Source of the DNA: Paroedura picta
Lineage: Eukaryota; Chordata; Lepidosauria; Squamata; Gekkonidae
Assembly: GCF_049243985.1 (NCBI RefSeq)
Contig: NC_135369.1
Span: 78,123,765 to 78,187,764, forward strand
Direction: 5' to 3'
Length of the DNA: 64,000 bases
The notes under the pieces: model-generated
Told to the model about the DNA's origin: nothing
Seen by the model: only the letters and a program-made list of their open reading frames with translations
The model's database searches: none
Shown: positions 12,250 through 24,100 of the stretch, piece by piece
Numbering within the stretch: the stretch's first letter is position 1
How the letters are laid out: every line of letters begins with the position of its first letter
Program-made: the position numbers and the translations under genes

Positions 12250-12839
12250 ATCTGAAGGTCCCCCTTGCAACCCTGGCAGCTCACTCACTGCAGACAGGCA
12301 TCTGAGCAGCCAAGGACTTTGACAAAGTGGCAGAACTGTGGTTAGGGGCAGGAGCTGTAATTTGATTGAGCAACCACTGGGTGGATGGCCAATCAAGGGC
12401 AGACAGGCTCCTACAGGTGACCTGATTGGCCAGTAAATAGTCACACCAAACTCCTTCCAGGACCCAAACTCCTTCCTGCCCCTGCCAAAGGCTCCCCTCC
12501 TGCTCCCTCCCCTGCGAGTCTCGAGCTTCGGCACTGACATCGAAGCAGGCCAGCCGACGTGGCCGGGGCAGCTCCTTCCCCTCCCACCCCTGCCCCTTTC
12601 CACCGCGAGTCTCCGGCTTTTGCACGGGCATCGGAGCAGGCCGGCTGCATCTCCGAGGCCCAAGCCGAAGCTTCCCCTTGGTGGCCGCCTACCTGCCGCA
12701 TCCCGCGAATGGCAGAGGGGCCAATCGGAAGGCGCAAAGCCTCAGTCTGGGGCTAGGGGGCAATCGTTGCCCCCTTTAAGCTATCCTGGATTTAGCCCCC
12801 CCCCCCGGCTTTTATTTATACCACGGAGAGGTATAAAGA
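12250..12839 (-). mobile_element. Non-autonomous Helitron group 1, copy B
   Basis: On the minus strand the copy begins TCTTTATACC after an A and shares GGTATAAATAAAAG with copy A. Its interior is G+C-rich and carries GGCCAATCGG and GCGCAAAGCC (12718-12745), the group's internal motif. The long minus-strand frames here (12247-12737) overlap in several registers and are low-complexity by-products of base composition. I could not find the hairpin plus CTAG end, so the lower limit is approximate. Confidence 0.55.
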
Positions 12840-12848
12840 TAATTACAG

Positions 12849-13085
12849 ATAACGATACCTAGCTGGTACCATTCTGAACATAGTTTATATCCATTACTGC
12901 AGTTTGTCTGCTGCCAACAGGAATTGCTCCTGCCCTCCTCCAAGTGATGACCTTTCAGATACTTAAAGAGAGCAATCATGTCCCCTCTCAACCTCCACTT
13001 CTCCAGGCTGAACATTCACACATCCCTCAACCTATCTTCATAGGGCTTGGTCTCCAGGTGCAGCGGCATCCTTTCCTTCCTTCTT
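12849..13085 (-). mobile_element. CR1 LINE fragment
   Basis: The minus strand reads MFSLEKWRLRGDMIALFKYLKG, the CR1 C-terminal motif. The plus strand shows TCATGTCCCCTCTCAACCTC and CATAGGGCTTGGTCTCCAGG, standard CR1 sequence. Truncated at both ends. Confidence 0.85.
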
Positions 13086-13726
13086 ATCATTAGCCTCCCA
13101 GCCTTTTTACATTGGTATCATCATTGCCACCTCCACCCAGAAAATGGAGCAGCTAATACTCCTTCCCTCCTCATTCCCTGGTCCCATCAGCTTCGCTGAA
13201 CACTCAGCAGGAGGAATTGAGGTTTGTGATAGATTTATGTGCCTCATTTCCTGAAACAGGGTATCTCTTGGAATCCTGAGAACATATGTATTATTCACCT
13301 GCTGTTCCTGTTTTGTTGTTTGCATTGTTTGCTTGTTGTTCCTTCAACGTACTCTCTTTCACCCAGGGCTGCACTAGATACGAGTTCAGGCAGAGGTACA
13401 TGGCCTGACGTTATAAGCTCTCAATCTTCTCTGATCCTTCCCAACACCTCCCCTCCAGTTCTGCCCTTTTGTCCTTGGTATTCACACAGTAACAACTTCT
13501 CATATTCCCCTCATTGCTGATTAAAAGACATTCTTAGTGCCGATGGAGTGTCCCCTTGGTAATTCTCCCTCCTGCCCCTTGCTTCAGCAGGCTTCAGTAG
13601 CCATCAGTCCTGTGAGTCTGGAAAGTGGAGGAAGATCTAAATAAATATTTACAGCCTGAAACTGTAAATAGAGAACAAATAACCTTGGCCTGGCAAATAA
13701 AAAAACAGTATAAAAAACCATACTAA
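13086..13726. other. No recognised feature
   Basis: No domain-bearing frame or repeat boundary seen. Confidence 0.4.
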
Positions 13727-14559
13727 GGTCAAGGCTGCAGTGCACAGAGTGTCTTCCTCTTAGGGTTGCCAGCTTCCCTGTGAGGCTTGCTACCCCACCT
13801 CCTTCATGGGGAGTCTGCTATGGGGAGAGAAAGGGAAGACGATTGGAAAATGCTTTGAGACACCTGAGGCCTGCTGGGTCACTGCGGCCCATTCCCAGTT
13901 CTCTCAGATCTTTCACAACCCCACATACCTCACAGGTTGACTATTGTGGAGAGACGAATGGAAAAGGTGTTTGTAAACCGCTTTGAGACTCCTTTGGGTA
14001 GTAAGCAATAGGGTACAAAAATCCGTTCTTCTAAGGAGCAAGCATGAAAGAAGCATGTGGGCACATAACATTTTATCAACAGTAAAAAAAAAATGGAAAT
14101 GAAGGAACAGGGTGGACACCTGTGTACTGTGACTACCCGATGTGTATTAGGGCAGAGGGGCATTTCGGTGAATGTGGTCTAATTCACACAAGAAGGGAAA
14201 TGACGCAGAACTGGGAGGAATTGGTTGCATGTAATCTTCCCCTAAGAAGAGTCTCCAGTCTGATTTTCCCTTCACATATCTGAGGACATGCCTTTGGAAA
14301 GCTCATCTGTAACCACTATGCCAAAATTCCCAAAGGTCAGTCCTCTCCCACACTCAACGAACATTCCACACCACAGGTTCTTGACACCCATATCTCCACA
14401 CCCATGCCCTCATTTGCCACCATGCCACCACAACCTCCCACACAACACACACATGACAACCCCATGCCCTTACAGCCTGGACAACTCCTCCCCTTCCTCT
14501 TCCCACTGCCGAGTTCTAGCGCCCATTGTATTCTTTGATACAACGGGGTTTGCCCCTAG
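13727..14559 (+). mobile_element. Non-autonomous Helitron group 2, copy H (near full length)
   Basis: Similarity to the copy at 56962-57812 starts at CTAAGGTCAAG (about 13727) and runs to the 3' end. The end is a hairpin (14521-14547) followed by TTTGCCCCTAG and then T, the Helitron 3' pattern. The first 300 bp hold two tandem stretches related to the 3' half of the tRNA-derived SINE (each ending near CTTTGAGACTCCTT). No A|TC start was found at the left limit, so the true 5' end may lie elsewhere. Confidence 0.7.
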
Positions 14560-14574
14560 TGTTTTCATGTGAAT

Positions 14575-14720
14575 CATTATTTGCTCCACTGTTGAAAAAG
14601 GAAAAATCTGTATTGGGTTCAACTCCTTACACTGACGAAGAGTGCTTGCACTCAAAAGCTCACACCTTGAATAAATCTTTGTTGGTCATAAAAGTGCTAC
14701 TGGACTCTGATTTTATTATC
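14575..14720 (-). repeat. Interspersed repeat family X, copy 1
   Basis: It contains CTCACACCTTGAATAAATCT, TTGTTGGTC and a CACTGGACTC-like segment. The same string of motifs occurs at 19670, 24815, 25310, 42195 and 44088. The family is common in reptile DNA; I do not know its class with certainty. Confidence 0.7.
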
Positions 14721-14786
14721 CTTACACTGAGTAAGGGAAGATGGAGGTGGATAAGGCTATTGAAAAGAATTCAGCTGTTACCAGGG

Positions 14787-15118
14787 CAGGCTTTCTCAAC
14801 CAGGTTTTTGTGAAACCCCGGGGTTTCTTGAGGGCACTAGAAGGGTTTCCTGAATGGGTGGAATTTTTTTTTAAAATTTGTTAAACATTTATTGGATGCG
14901 ATGACCATATATGGTTGTGCTGACCTGTCCCATCTTTCCAAAATGGCCAATGATGGGCCTGGAGAGAGTGGGAAAGGGAGGAGCCAGGGGTGGGCATGTA
15001 CGCAACTATGCTTTCCAACCATATTCTGCACGATCACACCACTTCTGGAGTTTCTTGTAGCCTGAAGAATGTTTCAGGGGTTTCTCAACAGTAAAAAAGT
15101 TGAGAAAGACTGCCAGGG
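14787..15118. mobile_element. hAT-like non-autonomous DNA transposon, copy 1
   Basis: The termini are inverted: CAGGGCAGGCTTTCTCAAC at the left, and at the right a sequence whose reverse complement is CCTGGCAGTCTTTCTCAAC. Ends starting CAGGG suit the hAT superfamily. The interior has no coding frame. A second copy, inverted and with an insertion, is at 19045-19490. I could not fix the 8-bp target duplication. Confidence 0.7.
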
Positions 15119-15982
15119 GGACAGGGGACAAAAAGAATTCTACTGTGCTCCAGAATCTCACCAAATACTTCACATGGTCTCTTTCAGAGATCCCAGTGGA
15201 CCAATAAATTACTTCTGGATTGTCAAGAGGAATTTAACACTAAGTTGCACTGGCTCAAGTGAAAATGCTGCTTTGGTGGAGTTGCAGTGGTTCCATCAGT
15301 GAATCAGCAAAGAGCAGAATAGCTCCAAAAACAGTTTAACAAGAACAGGATGTTCTGTCACACTGGTCCGGACTTGCAATATTTTCCCTTTGAAGAGAGT
15401 GTACAGGTGAAATAAATGCACTATTTCTGGCTGAACAATTTGGCTACTGGCCCAGTGGCTGAAGCCTTAATTACAAATACAAGACTTGGCTAACTTTCCA
15501 GAAGAAAAAGGTTTGTATGACATGCTTTGAACTTAGGGAAGATTCTTCAACTGACAAAACACTTGCCAACCTGTGCACTTGCTAAATGTACCCAATAACT
15601 GGGGAATTAATCTAGGCAGGTATTGTAGTTATCCCAACAAGGATAGCTACAAAGAAAATGAGGTGAGCTTCTTTTGGGATGGTTCAGCTTTACATAGCCA
15701 ATAGCAGTCATTCTTTAGCACTCTTTAATGCAGAGCATCCACACTACATTGTACTCAAATTATGCTTGAATCATGCTGTCTTTTGGTAGAGTTTCAGAAA
15801 TAATCCAATCCATGCTTTGGAGAAGCCTTCAGAGGACAAGCACTAATGCATATTAACACACAGCAGAGAGAGAAACAGCAAGAGGCAGACTAAACTGCAA
15901 GAGAAAACATTCCATAAACCCTGAACGATAGGGAATGCAACACAGCTCCCCCTAGGGTACAAGTAGACTAAATGACTCTATT
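15119..15982. other. No recognised feature
   Basis: AT-rich DNA without recognised repeats or exons. Confidence 0.4.
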
Positions 15983-18785
15983 GATGATGATGTTATCCGT
16001 TCAGTAGTGTCTGACCCTCAGTGATTCTATAGGAAAGTCTTCACCATGCGCTCCTGCCTCTGATTGCTTCTTTGAGTTGGTTCATGGTCATCCCTGTATC
16101 AGCTTTGATTGTGTTGAGCCAGCAGATCCTTTGATGACCACGTTTCCTTTTGCCGCTAACCATGCTGAGCATTAATTGTTTTTCTAGCAAGTTTGATCAC
16201 ATGACGTGTCCAAAGTAAGTGAGCTTTAGCCGTAATATCTTGCCTTCTAATGACATAGTTGGTTTGCTGCTCTCTAAAATTATCTTGGTAACTTTGGCTA
16301 TCCATGGTATTCACAGCATTCGTCTCCAACACCATAATTCGAAAGCATCTATTCTCCTCCTGTCTTCCTTCTTCAGGGTCCAGCTTTCACATCCATAGGT
16401 TGTTATGGGGAAGACAGTGGTGTTGACTAGCTAGCACTTTGTATTAAGGCTGATATCCTTACTCTTCCATATGGTTCATAGAATCATAGAATCATAGAGT
16501 TGGAAAGGGCCATACAGGCCATCTAGTCCAACCCCCTGCTCAAAGAGGGCTATCATGTCCCCTCTCAACCTCCTTTTCTCCAGGCTGAACATTCCCAAGT
16601 CCATCGTAGGGAACCTTATCAAAAGCTTTACTAAAATCCAAGTAAACGACATCAACTGAATTTCCACGATCCAGCAAACCTGTTACTTGGTCAAAAAAGG
16701 AAACCAGGTTGGTCTGACATGACCTGTTGGAGACAAATCCATGCTGACTTCCTTGGATCACCAAATTGTCCTCCAGATGTTTGCAGATCGCTCCCTTTAA
16801 TATCTGCTCCATTATCTTCTCCACAACAGAGGTCAGACTCACTGGTCTGTAATTTCCCGGGTCATCCTTCCTCCCTTTTTTGAAGATCGGAATAACGTTT
16901 GCTCTCTTCCAGTCCTCCGGGACATCTTCAATCCTTAAAGAGGTCCCAAAGATGATGGACAAGGGCTGTGCAAGTTCTCTGGAAAGTTCTTTGAGCACTC
17001 TCGGGTGTATTTCATCCGGACCAGGGGATTTGAACTCATCCAGTGCAGCTAAATGCCTCTCAACAACCTCTCTATCCATGTCAACCTGCCACCCAGACAC
17101 TATCCCTTGCCTACTGCCATCTCTAGATGTGCCTAAACCCTTTGACCTGTGGGAAAAAAGAGATGTAAAATAGGCGCTGAGCCTTTCTGCTTTCTCTGCA
17201 TCCTCCGTTAGAGTTTGTCCATCCACACCCAACAGTGGGCCTATTGCCTCCTTTACTTTATGCTTGCTCCTCACATAACTGAAAAAATCTTTTCTTGTCA
17301 CAGTGGGCTTCCCGGGCCAATCTTAGCTCACTCTCAGCTTTGGCCTATCTGATGATTGATCTACAGTGCCTAGTAATCTGAAGGTACTCTTCTTTAGAGC
17401 TCTGTCCTTCCCTCCATTTCCTGAAAATTTCCCTTTTCTTTCTTAGTTCCTCTTGAAGTTCTCTGTTCATGCCTAACATTGTGTTCCAGCCCAGTGTTTT
17501 TTGCCATTTGATTTCACAGCTGCATCCACCACTTTGATCATAGAGCCAAGAAAGATGAAATCATCAATACATTCAATGTTCTCGTTGTCATTTGAGACTT
17601 CGGTGCTACTGCCAGTAGTTGTCATGATCTTGGTCTTTTTGATATTTAGGTATAGTCCCATCTTTTCACTTTCTTCTTTTAGTCTCTTTACCAGGGTCTC
17701 CATGCACCGATTCAGCAAGGAGTGTTGTATCATCTGCATAGTGGAGATTATTGATGTTACGACCTCCAATTTTGACTCCATAGATTCTTCCAGATTAAGC
17801 TTCCACATAATTACCTCTAAAAAGAAAGAGTGATAAGATACACCCTTCTCTCACTCCTTGGCTGACCTTGAACCAACACTTCAGAATAATCAATAAAGCA
17901 TAGATAGGCCTTTTGATATTCATGTGTTTTTTCGAGAATCCAGCGCAAATTTGCAATGTAGTCTCAGGTGCCATGACCATGTCGAAAGCCAGCCTGGACA
18001 TCTGGTAGCTGAGCATCAATGGTTGATTTGAGACGGTTCTGGATGATCTTCAATAAGATTTTACTTGCATGGGAGATCAGGGCTATAGTTCGATAGTTTG
18101 AGCAGATGCAAGCATCACCTTTCTTTAATAATTGGATAAAAACAGACCTTTTCCAGTCCGTTGTGCCAGTTTCCCAGACTTTTTGACATAATGCTATGAT
18201 TGCTGCTGGTGGAACAGATCTGAGTAGTTCCAGTGGAATGGTACCTGTGCCAGGAACCTTATTATTTGGGAGCTGTTTCAGAACCCAGATCACTTCTTCT
18301 TCCAGTTCCAATTCATGTCGGGTGTTTTTGGCTGGTGACTGAGGCACCTTGGTGTTTGCATATAATTCTTCTGCATATTGTTGCCATCAATCCTTGATGT
18401 TGGTTTGGTCAGTCAAGTCTTTTCCATTCTTGTCTTTAGTGGTCACTTTACGAGCAGTGAAGGTGCTCCCAACTTGTTTCACTTGAGCAAAGAGGTTTGT
18501 GGCCTCTAGTACACTGCTCTTCCAGTTGCTTGCATCATTGCACCCAATACGCTTCCTTATCTTGTCTAGCAGCAAATTGAAAATCTGCATTTAGCCTCCT
18601 GAATTCATCTCTCATGCCAGCAGCTTTTGCTGCTCTTCTTTTTTCAGCAATTTTGATGGTGCCAAATGTTATCCAATTGCATCTTCTTTTCGGCTTTTTG
18701 TATGGTATATGTTATAAAGCAGCTTCTATGATATGAGACTGAAATTCTTGTCACAATTCCTAGGGTAGCTTCTCAATAGTAAATC
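15983..18785 (-). mobile_element. RTE-clade LINE distinct from BovB, interrupted by CR1
   Basis: The minus strand carries RTE reverse-transcriptase sequence in several frames: LPNNKVPGTGTIPLELLRS, KRSVFIQLLKKGDACICSNY and RTIALISHASKILLKIIQNR (18347-17964), then LVKRLKEESEKMGLYLNIKK (17808-17473), and after the CR1 insertion YGCESWTLKKED and FGHVM-like sequence down to about 16000. It differs from the BovB copies here throughout (for example ESEKMGLYLNIKKTKIMTTT against ESAKVGLKLNIKKTKIMASG), so it is a second RTE lineage. The 3' end has GATGATGAT. Frames are broken in several places and the endonuclease is missing. It looks older than the BovB copies. Confidence 0.88.
16477..17472 (-). mobile_element. 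CR1 LINE inserted in the RTE, internally deleted
   Basis: The minus-strand frame 17301-16540 (253 codons) reads a CR1 RT N-terminal region: KSPGPDEIHPRVLKELSREL, EDWKRANVIPIFKKGRKDDP, GNYRPVSLTSVVEKIMEQIL and VVYLDFSKAFDKVPY. Right after DKVPY the sequence jumps to the 3' end (MFSLEKRRLRGDMIALF and the ATGATTCTATG-type tail at 16477). The second half of the RT, including the YADD/FADD motif, is deleted. RTE sequence resumes cleanly on both sides, so the CR1 came later. No target duplication is seen, which is usual for CR1. Confidence 0.88.
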
Positions 18786-19044
18786 GAATAAATCAAATCA
18801 AATACTCTTTATTACGGTACTAGACCAGTAATCCAATTACAAAGTACATAAAAGAATCATTGATAATTAAAATAGGATAAAATCTGAAACATTCCAGCTA
18901 TAAGAATCAGCATTATAATTTTAAAACTTTGTTTTTAAAAATTTGTTCTTCACTTCTATGGCATAGGTTGGCGGAATCTTGGTGACATCAAACATCTTTG
19001 AAGATACAAATGACTCTATCAGTGTATTTATCTTACTTAAACCA
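18786..19044 (-). other. AT-rich segment, possible LINE 3' tail
   Basis: AATAAATCAAATCAAATACTC then CTTTATTACGG looks like a reverse-strand LINE 3' end with a short repeated tail. I do not recognise the family. Confidence 0.3.
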
Positions 19045-19490
19045 GCCTTTATTAACTTTTTTTATAATTGAGAACCCCCTGAAACATTCTTCAGGTTTTG
19101 AGAAACCCCAGAAGTGGTACGATCACAACAATTTGGTTGGGAAGCCCACCTGGGGCCCCTCCCCTTCCTACACCTTCCAGACCCATCTTGGCTATTGGGG
19201 GAGGATGACAGCATAACTAACAACAACAACCCCTTTATTGACATACCAAACAGCGCAAACAGATAATACAACAGATAATACAACAACCAGAAAAATACAC
19301 CAGATTAAACATAAGATGCTTGTATTCTAATTACAGCATGACCATATGTGGTCATATCACACAATTAATGTTTAACAAATTTAACAAATATAAAAAAATT
19401 AACTAACTCCCACCCATTCAGGAAACCCTTTCAGAGCTGTTAAGAAACTCCAGGGTTTAATGAAATCCTGGTTGTGAAAGCCTGACTTAG
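19045..19490. mobile_element. hAT-like non-autonomous DNA transposon, copy 2, with an insertion
   Basis: It matches 14787-15118 in inverted orientation (CATTCTTCAGG, AGAAACCCCAGAAGTGGTA, CCATATGTGGTCAT, GGAAACCCTTTC). The match is interrupted at about 19217-19328 by a segment starting AACAACAACAACCCC that is absent from copy 1 and looks like a reverse LINE tail. The outer ends are weak. Confidence 0.6.
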
Positions 19491-19669
19491 GATCTTAGCA
19501 GGCTGCCCCTTCATCACTTTTCCCATCCTCGGTATGCTGTTTCTCCAAGCTGCTTTCTCAGGCATTTCTGGAATAGCATGGTCCAAAAGCATGATCATGA
19601 CATCTGCTGTCAGTCCCTCAGGGCTGCTGTTCACCACCCCACAGGCCACCAGTGCGTTTTTAGGGCTTG

Positions 19670-19800
19670 TATAGCAACTGCTTATTGCTATAGCATTGGA
19701 ACAAAATTCAAGACCAGTAGCACTACTAAAAACACTTTCTGGGTATAAGCTTTTGTGAGTCAAAACTCACTTCATCAGAAGTTACAGTGTTGTAATCCTT
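19670..19800 (+). repeat. Interspersed repeat family X, copy 2
   Basis: TATAAGCTTTTGTGAGTC followed by ACTTCATCAGAAG matches the family in plus orientation. Confidence 0.6.
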
Positions 19801-20879
19801 TAGTGCTAGAGCAAGTACTGTTTTGTTTTGTTTTTAAAGCCTTCAAAAAACTCTCTGGCGGCACAATGGAGAAAAGGGTGGCTAGTGGAGGAAAGGGCAC
19901 AGAAAACTCTGTTGTGGGGCTCTGTTGCCAGGGTGAATGTGTATGCAACTGTAGAGGCAATGAAAGGAATATGGAGACTCCTCACTGACTGGAAGAAGCA
20001 TAAGTCTTGAGTACATTGGCCATCTGGACATTATGGTCACCATATACTTTTTATCAGTATTATACCAGGACAATGGCTTCTCCTAAAGGATTATGGGAAC
20101 TGTAGTTTCATGATTGAGCAAAGACCTATGTTAGATATCCTTAGCCTCACTTAGGGACGATAATTTTAAAATACCCAAAGCTCATGTGGTCTACCATTCT
20201 CTTTCCGAAACCAGCCAGCTAGTTGTAGTGAGAGATGGGGAGGGGGACTTTTAATCTCCCCTCCTTCCTGTTGTGCCTTCCTCTGCCTGACAATAGCAGC
20301 TGTAGCAAGAATTATGTCTCGTCTCCCACCCCAGAAGAGGATGAGAGAGTGATATCTGTTCCTACGCGTCCTGTCTGGGCGGCCAGCAAGGCTGCCCTTG
20401 TGGGTGCTAGCCTTGATAAGATCAGTTAGTGGCTTCTCCATTCACAGGCATCACACAAGAGCAAGGTTTAAGGGCTTGGCGCTTAAATGAGGCACTTTAG
20501 GGACATGCTGCAAAGCAGCCAACTGAGTTTGGGTTTTTTTGTGAGCACAGCATGCTAAGGACTGGGACCAATTATTGAATAATCTGTGTTTTAATCAAAT
20601 TTGGTATATAACTTTTGCATGGGCAGGAACCTTCTGCATCACATAAAGCTTCGATTAAGCAAACCTACTAATGGAGTACTTTGAACAGCTCTGAAGGTAA
20701 TTGAGCATACAAAAAAAGAACAACAAAGCAGTAGCCAACGAACAATGGAAAGATATTTTGTGAGTTAACTAATTGATTCCCTTGATAAGCAATGGATTTT
20801 AAAGAGGCGCCAATGAAGCTAAGCACTCTGTTTACAGAAGAGAACAAGTGCTGTGCCATCATAAAGTTGGAATATCAGA
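19801..20879. other. No recognised feature
   Basis: No exon, RNA gene or clear repeat end. A GGGAACTGTAGTTTCATGA stretch near 20098 resembles hAT-type palindromic repeats but has no partner arm. Confidence 0.4.
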
Positions 20880-21085
20880 ATGAAGAAGAGCTGATTTTTT
20901 TATACTCCACTTTTCCCTACCTGAAGGAATCCCAAAGTGGTTTACAAACAGCTTCCCCTTCCTCTCCCCATAAACAGATATCCTGTAGGTGGCTCTAAGA
21001 GAACTCAAAAAGAACTGCTGTGGGAACAGCTCTAAGAGAGGAGGAGTGGGGAATCAAACCCAATTCTCCAGAGAAGAGTCCGCTG
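20880..21085 (-). mobile_element. tRNA-derived SINE remnant
   Basis: GAAGAAGAGCTG, CTACCTGAAGGAATCCCAAA and GTGGTTTACAAACAGC match the reverse of the 3' half of the tRNA SINE seen whole at 44288. The head is decayed. Confidence 0.65.
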
Positions 21086-21694
21086 AACAACAACAGGGAG
21101 AACACATAGGCTTTATATACATATCTGTAGCTTCTGGCCACACCCCCTTAGACACAATATTGGTTGTTAAGTTACCTTTACAATTGCCTACTAAACATAC
21201 TCTGCTGATGGGCTGCTTGCTGCATTCTAGCAAATCGCGATTGAGGACAGAGGAGCCAGGTCCTGACACAAGCACGGATATATGAACGCCATTGCATGGA
21301 TATATATCCACATATATATAACAGCAGTCAAGGAGAGGAGGCACCTATGAATGCAGAGTGATAACTAATGGCCCGTAAAATTATCTAACCGTGTACCAAC
21401 AAATGATGTGTAAGTAGGGAGCTAAGAAGACAGCCCATTGCCAGAGCCCATTCAGAAGCCAAAGAAACAAGGAAATCTGTAGGCTGGCCAATAAAGATTT
21501 TCAAAGTCCAAAGTGTTCTTTATGTGGTTTATTTCTAAAGTCATAAATATTTTTGAAGTGTTTTAACAGAAAGAAATGTTTGAAGTCATCAAAACGGGTT
21601 CCTAGGTAAGATGCCTGTTTTCCTGGAAATTTTCCTCAGTAATTACTTCCTAAAAATATTAATGAAAATAAATCTATGTAATTAACATGGATGA
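21086..21694. other. No recognised feature
   Basis: AT-rich DNA with short TATA runs (21298-21320). Nothing else seen. Confidence 0.4.
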
Positions 21695-21760
21695 GCAATA
21701 GGGCTGTGAGTGTCCTGCGTAGTGCAGGGGGTTGTTATTCTACGATTCTATGTTTCTAAC
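21695..21760 (+). mobile_element. CR1 3' end fragment
   Basis: GAGTGTCCTGCGTAGTGCAG then TTCTACGATTCTATG. Confidence 0.85.
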
Positions 21761-22689
21761 AATGAAGGCACTGTCCAATTTTACAATTCCAGAATGTATA
21801 TATATAACCTACCTCACTTCAGTGGATGGCTTTATACAATTCAGTAATAGCTAATAATTAATCTGAAAAGGTATAAATAATACAATCTATATTTTCATGA
21901 AAATTACAATCATAGTCATAATGGTATAGAAATGAGTATTTAAATAATAAACATACTTCAAAATATCACACAGGCTTACTGCTCACATATATTGGGGTCC
22001 ATTCATATGTATGCCCACTGAAAGAATAAACTCCAAAATATTTTAAGCCCTGTGGTTAACAAGGAGGTGCAAACCAGGTGTCCCCAATAAGTCTAATTAA
22101 AGGGACCCAAAGTATACAGTCATTCTCAAGTAATTATCAAAAAGATTATTCATAGAAAGCAACTAAAATCCCAAGTGAAATTCAGACCACTGGAAGAGAT
22201 GGTATCAAAACGAAAGAGAAAGAATAATTTTCGTTGTAACAAATGTAGTTGGCTCCTGCTGCTAGAAAATTGACTCGGAGCAATAGTATCTATGCCGAAG
22301 AAAGTAAAATAATTCAGCAAATGGTTGTATTCAGTCCAACGGGAGACCAATGGGGTGTCCAGGACCCGATTCCGAATTCGATTTACTAGCAGCAGCAGCC
22401 AACTATGTTTGTTACATTGGCTCGGGTGTCGAGGCCTCGCAGGGAAGACTCTTCTGCTGGCGAGCGAGTGAGTGTGTGCATGCGTGTGAGAGAGGCTGCA
22501 GTGGCAGCTCCCACTTCAGAATTGCTTGGGGAGAAAGACGGCAGGTGTCCAAGGCTTTAAAAAAATCCCCAAACTGATATGGGCATACATAACTCCCTGC
22601 ATGTGGAAACTTGTGCATCAGGGATCAGCTGGACCTTTCTCTTTGGTGAGCTTTTCTTACATGCAGACATGGAGAAGCTTTTCTGCCAT
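21761..22689. other. No recognised feature
   Basis: AT-rich to 22330, then more G+C-rich. No exon recognised. Confidence 0.4.
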
Positions 22690-23100
22690 TTTCTGAGCAG
22701 CAGGGGGGCAGACCAGCTTGGGGGGGGGAGAAGAACAGCAGAAGGTATGTGAGTGTGACATGAGAGCGTGTGACACTTGGGCAGCAAGGCAGCAGAAATG
22801 GAGGAAAGGTGAGGGCGGGTACAAGGGCGGGACAAAGCTGCCCAGACTATAGCGTGTTCCTCCCTCCATACGGTCTTTTCGCTGGTTGCTCACCAGTGAC
22901 TCGTGCATTTTAGGTAAATCAACATTTAAGTAAATCAACTTTCCTGGATTTACTGCATTGTGATTTAAAAATGGCGAAATTGCAAGCCAGCTATTGGGGA
23001 GCCTTGGGATGTCAGCAACATCATGTGGAGGAGCCTGAATATATCGCCAACATTTGGAGGCTGTCCAGTTACATTTTGTACATGCCAAAAAGCCCTATGG
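22690..23100 (-). mobile_element. MITE-like family 2, copy 1
   Basis: In reverse it matches 36611-36900 and, more weakly, 28477-28720. Shared parts are a CATGATGTTG / AAATGACATCG segment, TCCCAAGGCT / GCTTTGGGATG, TTTACTGCATTGTG against CAATGTAGTAAATCC, and CTCCCTCCATACG. Ends are weak, so the superfamily is not fixed. No coding capacity. Confidence 0.55.
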
Positions 23101-23825
23101 CTTTAATTGAGGGTAATATTTACATGATTGTAAGCCATGACTTCTTCGGGAGGGCAACATTTACATGACCAGCAGGGACAGGATTTCAGTGGGCATTTCT
23201 GGTTTCCACAAGAAGGAAGGATGTGGGGAAATCACATGGAAATATTACTGTGGATCCAACCCTATGTCTCTTTTTTGCTCAAGGGAGAATTATATTGTGC
23301 AGAACTTTCTCTGTTCCTAAAATTACATTATAAATTCATAATCCCTGCATGTCTTGTTACATTTGCCTGGGGCAACTGAAACTGGAAGCATGTAAAGGCA
23401 ACTATTCCATTCAGGATTTTTAGGATGCAAGGCTAAAAGGTATGCTGTGTTCCATTTTAAAACACACACCAATCTAGTAATAGAGCCAACGCAGGCATAA
23501 ACTGCCAGGCCATTTAAAAACAAATAAACCCAAACCATCATTTTTATGACTGTTCAGTAGGAAATAAGCTTCTGACAGGACAAGAAATAGATTTGTCTTT
23601 CAAGTTCTTTTTCTAATGGTGCTTGCTGTCAGACCGTATTAACTCTGTACTCGCCTAATTTGTTTTTTTTTATGTAACTTACGGGATTTGGTGAAGCAAC
23701 TTTAAGATCATTAATACTTCCTGGAGCATGCTGTTTGCAATTGCCATCATTCACAGCTTTTCTTCTGAAAATATGCACAGTGAGCATAGCTAGGTGCTAA
23801 TACAATTTTTGGCATAACCAGAAAT
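23101..23825. other. No recognised feature
   Basis: No domain-bearing frame or repeat end seen. Confidence 0.4.
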
Positions 23826-24100
23826 GAGAGCCAGCTTGATGTAGTGGTTAAGAGAGGTGACTTCTAATTTGGCAGGCTGGATTTGATTCCCAATTTCTCC
23901 ATATGCAGCCTGCTGGGTGATCCTGATAAAGCTGTTCTGCCGGAGCAGTAATATCAGGGCTCTCTCAGGTCCATCTACCTCACTGGGTGTCTGTTGTGGG
24001 GAGAGGAAAGGGAAGACGATAGTAAGTAGCTTTGAGATTCCTTTTGATAGAGACAAGCCACATATAAAAACCAACACTGCTGCTGCTTCTTCATAGGAAA
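23826..24100 (+). mobile_element. tRNA-derived SINE
   Basis: The head GAGCCAGCTTGATGTAGTGG holds an A-box-like segment and GGATTTGATTCCC a B-box-like segment. The body (CTCTCAGGTCCATCTACCTC, TGTCTGTTGTGGGGAGAGG, GCTTTGAGATTCC) matches the whole copy at 44288. It is transcribed by RNA polymerase III when active; this copy is diverged. Confidence 0.85.
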
